From contig JAFEMH010001352.1 in NCBI GenBank assembly GCA_022495995.1, positions 62,001 through 126,000 on the forward strand: a stretch of 64,000 nucleotides of DNA, read 5' to 3'. How positions within the stretch are numbered: position 1 is the first letter of the stretch; each line of letters starts with the position of its first letter. A program made the translations under genes and the position numbers. The notes beneath the pieces are model-generated. The model made no database searches, was not told the DNA's origin, and worked only from the letters and a program-made list of their open reading frames with translations. This DNA is from Adenophora triphylla var. japonica. Lineage: Eukaryota; Streptophyta; Magnoliopsida; Asterales; Campanulaceae. This document shows, in pieces, positions 58,877-64,000 of this stretch.

Positions 58877-60435
58877 CAATACGATTGCTACTGATTCAGG
58901 TATCTATGTGATAGATATTTTCCTTTCTATTTCTAGTTCATGGGTATTAGATACCGGATGTGGATCTCACATTTGTTTAAATGTGCAGGGACTAAGGAAT
59001 AGGAAGCTACTCAAAGAAGGTGAAGTGGACCTACGTGTGGGGAATGGAGCAAGAGTTGCTGCATTAGCCGTAGGAACATATGATGTAACTTTACCTAATG
59101 GACTAGTACTTGTTTTGAACTATTGTTATTACGTTCCGGATTTGAGTAGGAATATTATTTCTATTTCTTATTTGGATAATGAAGGATTTAGTTTTCTTTT
59201 TAAGAATAAGAAATTTTCTATTTATTTAAATGATATGCTCTATTGTATTGCAAATTCATTTAATGGCCTTTATGTTCTTGATGTTGATGAGAAACAAAAT
59301 AATGATGAAGATATTTATCATGTAAACAAGAAATCTAAATCGAATGACGTGAACAACGCGTTCATGTGGCATTGCTGGCTTGGTCATATAACTGAGAAAC
59401 GCATATCTAAACTCCATAAAGATGGACTTTTAAACTCACATGATTATGAATCATATGAGGTATGCGAATCTTGCTTATTGGAAAAATGACCAAACCACCC
59501 TACACTAAGAGTAGTGAAAGAGCTAGTGACTTATTGGCCCTAATACATACCGATGTATGTGGACCAATGAGCAGCATTGCTAGGGGAGGATTTCGGTATT
59601 TCATTACATTCAATGATGACTTATCTAGATATGGCTATATCTATCTGATGAAATCCAAAAGTGAATCGTTTGAGATGTTTAGAACATTTCAAAATGAAGT
59701 ACAAAATCAACTTGGCAAAACTATCAAAGCACTTCGATCCGATCGTGGTGGTGAATATTTGAGCCAAGAGTTTGACAATCATCTCAAAAACTATGGAATT
59801 GTTTCAGAGTTGACTCCACCCGGAACACCACAATGGAATGGTTTGTCCGAGAGGAGGAATAGAACCTTGTTAGATATGGTTCGTTCGATGATGAGTCAAG
59901 TTGACCTTCCTATTTCCTTTTGGGGACATGCATTAGAGACTGCTGCGTTCATACTGAACAGAGTCCCTACTAAATCGGCTCCTAAGACTCCACATGAAAT
60001 GTGGCATGGAAGAAAACCTAGTTTGTTTTTCATGAAGATTTGGAGTTGCGAAGCTTATGTAAAGAGACTTGTCTCTGATAAGTTAGCACCTAAATCTGAC
60101 AAGGTTATTTTCGTTGGTTATTCTAGGGAAACCAAAGGATATTACTTTTACAACCGCAGTAAGAACAAAGTGTTAGTTGCTCAATATGGTACTTTTCTTG
60201 AGAAACAGTTTCTCAATAAAGCATCTAGCGGAAGTAAAATTGATCTTGAAGAAATTCAAGAACCCGAAAATAACATGGAACCAATAGTAGAGACGAAACC
60301 AAAATCACAAGGAGTTGTGAAACCGGTTCAAGATCCACAAGTCCATCGTAGATTGGATAGAGTACGATCCGAACCCGAGAGATATGAATTTCTCGTTTCG
60401 AAAAGTAATGAAGTGGAAGTCATTGAGAATGACGA
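58877..60435 (+). pseudogene. copia protease and integrase, broken
   Basis: Protease: SWVLDTGCGSHIC (active-site DTG). Integrase pre-domain: MWHCWLGHITEKRISKLHKD and CESCLLEK, interrupted by a one-base loss at ~59484. Core: DLLALIHTDVCGPM, FITFNDDLSRYGYIYLMKSK, KALRSDRGGEYLSQEF, LTPPGTPQWNGLSERRNRTL (D, D, E present). C-terminal SCEAYVKRLVSDKLAPKSDK and GYYFYNRSKNKV. The frame then runs to the inversion breakpoint at ~60436. Confidence 0.9.
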
Positions 60436-61626
60436 ATTATATTTATACGTGTTATAAATCCCTAACACTGAGAATCCTTATTTAAACCAAAAACCTAATC
60501 AACAAAGGACTGAGCGTATGGATCAAAATTAGCCGCGGGCACGAGTCGTGCCTTTTGCCAATTCAGTCGTACCACGAGTCGTGCTGATATTTGCACTCGT
60601 GCTGATTGAAGGCACGAGTCGTGCCTGAGGGCACGAGTCGTCCTCAACCCTAGAATGCCCAGTTTCACAAGTGGTCCCTTAAAACGCAGTCGTACTGATT
60701 TAAAGGCGCGAGTCGTGACCCTTAGCACGAGTCGTGACCCAGGGCACGAGTCGTGTTCCTGGTCACTAGTCGTGACAATCTCCAAATTTCCAATTTTCAG
60801 CCAATTCAATTCGTTCTTTGTGTGTGACCCTTTAGGAATTATATTTATGTTGGTAGTGAGTCGAAACATCGATCTCACAAGATATAAGTGATTTCTAGCA
60901 AACCATTATATCCATCCAATTAATATAACATCAAAGCTTGATTCCTTGATTGATCAAATGTCACAATCCCTTTATCCGCGATGTCATTTTGAACATGAGT
61001 CATGGTCCACGTCAACTCATATTGTTCAATGCTTTCTCGATTTCGAATATGTTGATAATCCAAGTGCATTTGATCTCTATCAAATCTCTTGAGTGTGGCC
61101 ACACATTTCATCAACACCATTCATCGAGGGGCCCAAGCAAACTTCTCTCTCAACGAGAGGGACAAATCCCATCTTGACTTATCATTCTTCCCTACAAGAA
61201 TTCAATGCCAACATAGCCCTTATTGCTATCCTATTAAAGATAGTGTTCTTATGTACTTATGTGGATGACGATGACAATCTCAGGTACAAAGGATTCAAAT
61301 GACACGACTATCATGAGATTTAATCATAACATATATGACTATAGACCATGTCATAAATCTCATAGGTAGGTCATGTCCAGTACCTTGTTCTCTAACAAGT
61401 ACCCATAAAGTGTAATGTGCATCTTATGCATATAATCATCTCTATGATTATCCATTACCAACTTATACTAGTTATTCACAATAACTAGGAACGCATGTTA
61501 TTATATTAAACATGCAAAACATGTAATAAACCAAATAAACATTCTCTATAATAAACGGTAAAGATGATTACATAACAGTATTAAGTTATAAGTCAAACAT
61601 AACTAAACGCCTAGGGCATTACACCA
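60436..61626 (-). repeat. Truncated 5' LTR of the copia element
   Basis: Direct match to 53645-54838. Its inner part was carried away by the inversion. Repeats the ACGAGTCGT-rich tract (60537-60780). Confidence 0.88.
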
Positions 61627-62760
61627 AGATTTTCCACATAAATGAATGTCATATCCAAATCTTTCTTTTTATCACAGTATTTCTCCATGATTTGTTTCAT
61701 AATATAGATTGCCTTCATAGTAAATCTTACTGGCATAGATCCTAATTGGTTATCCGAAATCTTCACAATTCTCGTTAGCCTTCATTCAATGACTTGTTCC
61801 AAAAGTTTTGTAGTATTACTTACTAATTTGATCTCCTGATAGTTGTCATAAGCTTGGACATTACCTTTGTTTTTATACAAAGGGATCGGAGTACTTTTCC
61901 TCCACTCCAATGACATTGTGTTACTTTTTCATATCTTTTTGAATATTGTTGTTAACCATTCTATTTCCCTTTTTCCAAAACCTCTCCAAACCTCAATGGG
62001 TATGCCATCTAGCCCTACGGCTTTCTTCAATTTCATCTTTTTCATTGTCATTTTCACTTCACCCTTTTGATTTATTCATATATAATCTAGATTCACCATA
62101 CTCGAAGGAATATTTAAATTGTCAATATCCTGCTCTTGATCACTATGGAACAAGGTATCAAAGTACGACTTCTATCTATCATTTATCTCCTTATCCCTTA
62201 CCAGAACTTTTTGGTGTACATCCTTCTCACATGTAACTCTCCCAATATCTCGTGTCCTTTTATCCCTTATACGAGCAAGTCTATAGATGTCATTTTCCCC
62301 ATTTGGAATCCAATCTAGCATAAAGCTTCCGATTCACCTTTGCTATTGTTTCTCTTACTGATTTCTTTACTTCTCTTCTGGCCTCCTTATATTTCTCATA
62401 GTTCTCATCGCTCCTACATTTTTTCAGTAATTTGTAGCATTCTCGCTTGCTCTTTATCGCTTGCTCTTTATCGCTTGCTTTACTTCCTTGTTTTACCATG
62501 ATGTGTTCTTACTTGGTGGCATGCTTCCTTTAGATTTTCTAATGACTTCTTTTGCCACCTCCTTTATGATATGCTCCATCTTAGTAAAAGTCAAATCTAT
62601 ATCTATATTTTCCATATTAACAGACCAAATACCGGTAGTGGTCATATTAGCCAAAAATCTCTGTTGATTATTCTCTTGAAGTCTCCACCACTTACTTCGA
62701 AAATCAAGTACCACAAGTATATGTTGAGTTGATGTACTCTCACCCGAAATAACCTTACAA
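61627..62760 (-). mobile_element. RTE-type LINE, upstream part of RT
   Basis: Coding relics in order on the minus strand: FRSKWWRLQENNQQRFLANM (62700s), EVAKEVIRKSKGSMPPSKNT, AIKSKRECYKLLKKCRSDEN, KYKEARREVKKSVRETIAKV, and at the junction QIMEKYCDKKKDLDMTFIYV. The next motif in the RTE family resumes at 53254, so the copia element sits inside this LINE. 5'-truncated and full of stops. Confidence 0.85.
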
Positions 62761-63372
62761 TTTCTGTAACTCTTTCTACAAGCAGTTCTTACTAAGAAAA
62801 AGTCAATCTAATAGGTCACCAAATGAGATTCTCTTTTCTACAAGCATTTCTTACTAAAAAGACTAGTCAATAATATTGTTATTTGGAAGCAAGTATATTA
62901 TACACTTAAATTTCACCTTTCTCCCTCTTTGTGTGTGTGTGTGTGGAGTTCCATGCAGAAAACATAGCTATTTATTTAAATTTTGAACTTGCACACTACT
63001 TAGCTCGGTCTTGGTTTAGCAATATGAAATCATCTCAACCTTGATTCTGGATGGCAGATAAGTTTTTTTTTATAATTGAAGAAATTGTTGGGAGAATTGC
63101 TGAAAGTATCGAACAAGCCACACATTATTGATGTTTGCACTTGCCAGTTGCCACTGCCATCTGTTTGAGAATTTAATAGATTAGACATTTCTCTGGATTG
63201 ATGAGGCCAAAGTTTTGTGTTTCTGTTGATATTCTTGCTATATCATGTAAAAAGATGTCACATTAAGGTGTCCGAATACCGTTCTTAATCATCTTCGCTT
63301 AGCTGTCTCTTCATCTAATTTCTGCCCTTCCATTTGTGTCTAAACATGCTAATATCACAATCTATATATATA

Positions 63373-63627
63373 CTCCCTTTGTCCCTAAATGAATGTCCAA
63401 ATTCAAGTAGTTTTTATCCAAAAGGAATGTCTTTTTTTGTAAAAAATTGAACCTAAATGCTTTTTTGCCAAAACAATTTTGCTATTCATTTTATTATCGT
63501 AAAGCTAAATGTTTATAAAGTGGCTAACAAGAACATTTATGCATCTTAGGCATTAAAAATTATAACAAATGCACATTTTCAGTGTGTCCCTTAGAAATGA
63601 ATTTTGGACATTCAGTGAGGGACGGAG
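63373..63627. mobile_element. Stowaway-like MITE
   Basis: Left end CTCCCTTTGTCCCTAAATGAATGTCC; right end complement-like GGACATTCAGTGAGGGACGGAG; ~255 bases. An isolated GGGACGGTGGGAG end at 63903-63915 belongs to another relic. Confidence 0.65.
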
Positions 63628-63811
63628 CATTCCATCATTTTCGATGGAGTCAAATACTCACTACTTTTTGGCTTGAAAATATGATGGAATAAAACAAAAT
63701 GGCTCATTAAACTGTCTATGTTTCTTTGTTATGAAGCATTAGTCAGTACATGCAATTTTCGACACAATTTTCATCATGGATCATCTGAAAACAGACTCTA
63801 TGTGCTTTAAT

Positions 63812-63898
63812 ACAAAGGCAAGACTGCGTACATACGACCCCCTTACTCCACCTTAGGTGGGAGCCTTTCTTTCTGCTTGGGGTAATGTTGTTGTTGTA
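63812..63898 (+). mobile_element. SINE/LINE-type retroposon 3' fragment
   Basis: CAAGACTGCGTACATACGACC, the CCACCTTAGGTGGGAGCC hairpin and a GGGGTAATGTTGTTGTTG tail, a 3'-end pattern common to plant short retroposons. Confidence 0.5.
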
Positions 63899-64000
63899 TT
63901 GAGGGACGGTGGGAGTATCTTTTGTTTAAATACTCTTTGGATCAAGATTAATTGTCTCTATATGCTTTTATATTTGTTTCAATTCATTTTTTTTTACTTT

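Larger units (their letters stand above)
53255..61626 (-). mobile_element. Ty1/copia element with internal inversion
   Basis: The two outer LTR copies (53255-54838 and 60436-61626) are in the same minus-strand orientation, but gag, protease and integrase (58051-60435) are on the plus strand and RT-RNase H (54853-56440) on the minus strand. Flipping 56440-60436 restores the standard order and also rebuilds the right LTR from 60436-61626 plus 56440-56892. Inserted in an RTE LINE, with a small deletion at the left junction. No intact coding frame remains. Confidence 0.88.
62761..64000 (+). other. SEC23 intron 4, right part
   Basis: No exon of SEC23 recognised here. Contains a GT run (62931-62945), a Stowaway-like MITE and a retroposon tail listed separately. 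Confidence 0.6.

Overview
The window is nuclear DNA of a flowering plant, most likely a eudicot; I cannot name the species. It holds one recognisable host gene, the 5' half of a SEC23-type COPII coat gene (plus strand, four exons between 41985 and 51006). That gene has intact splice sites, very large introns, and continues past the right edge. Everything else I can identify is transposable-element sequence, heavily nested.

Layout. 1-7627: minus-strand Ty3/gypsy element of Tat/Ogre type (two RNase H domains, tRNA-Arg-like primer site), cut by the left edge and broken by stops. 7628-15777: a tandem duplication and decayed PIF/Harbinger genes, split by a 3.47-kb Mutator-like element (MULE, 9828-13298) with a 10-bp target duplication. 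The MULE carries a truncated MURA gene and a nearly intact five-exon gene for an HROB-type OB-fold recombination protein. 15778-27408: an 11.6-kb minus-strand Sirevirus (Ty1/copia) with LTRs, target duplication, primer site, several purine tracts, gag-pol and an env-like frame; a foreign solo LTR sits in its reverse transcriptase. 28406-41516: a 13.1-kb CACTA element, itself inserted in a Stowaway MITE, with TNP2, a six-exon TNPA/Ptta-like gene and an Athila ORF1-like frame.

41985-64000 is the SEC23 region. Intron 2 (6.8 kb) contains a MITE split by a 4.8-kb Helitron that carries exons from a DeSI/PPPDE peptidase gene and an ICE1/SCREAM-type bHLH gene. Intron 4 (at least 13 kb) contains Stowaway MITEs and an RTE-type LINE. 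The LINE is split by a copia element whose interior was flipped by one inversion, so gag-integrase and RT-RNase H now lie on opposite strands.

Most notable: (i) the HROB-like passenger gene in a MULE, with seven copies of an odd-centred palindrome in the terminal repeats and upstream of both MULE genes; (ii) the chimeric Helitron in the SEC23 intron; (iii) the inverted copia element; (iv) a GTGTTGCC/GGCAACAC inverted module scattered through the Sirevirus LTRs and coding sequence; (v) a shared ACGASTCGT near-palindrome in two unrelated elements. Family names rest on motif recognition by eye; no database search was run.
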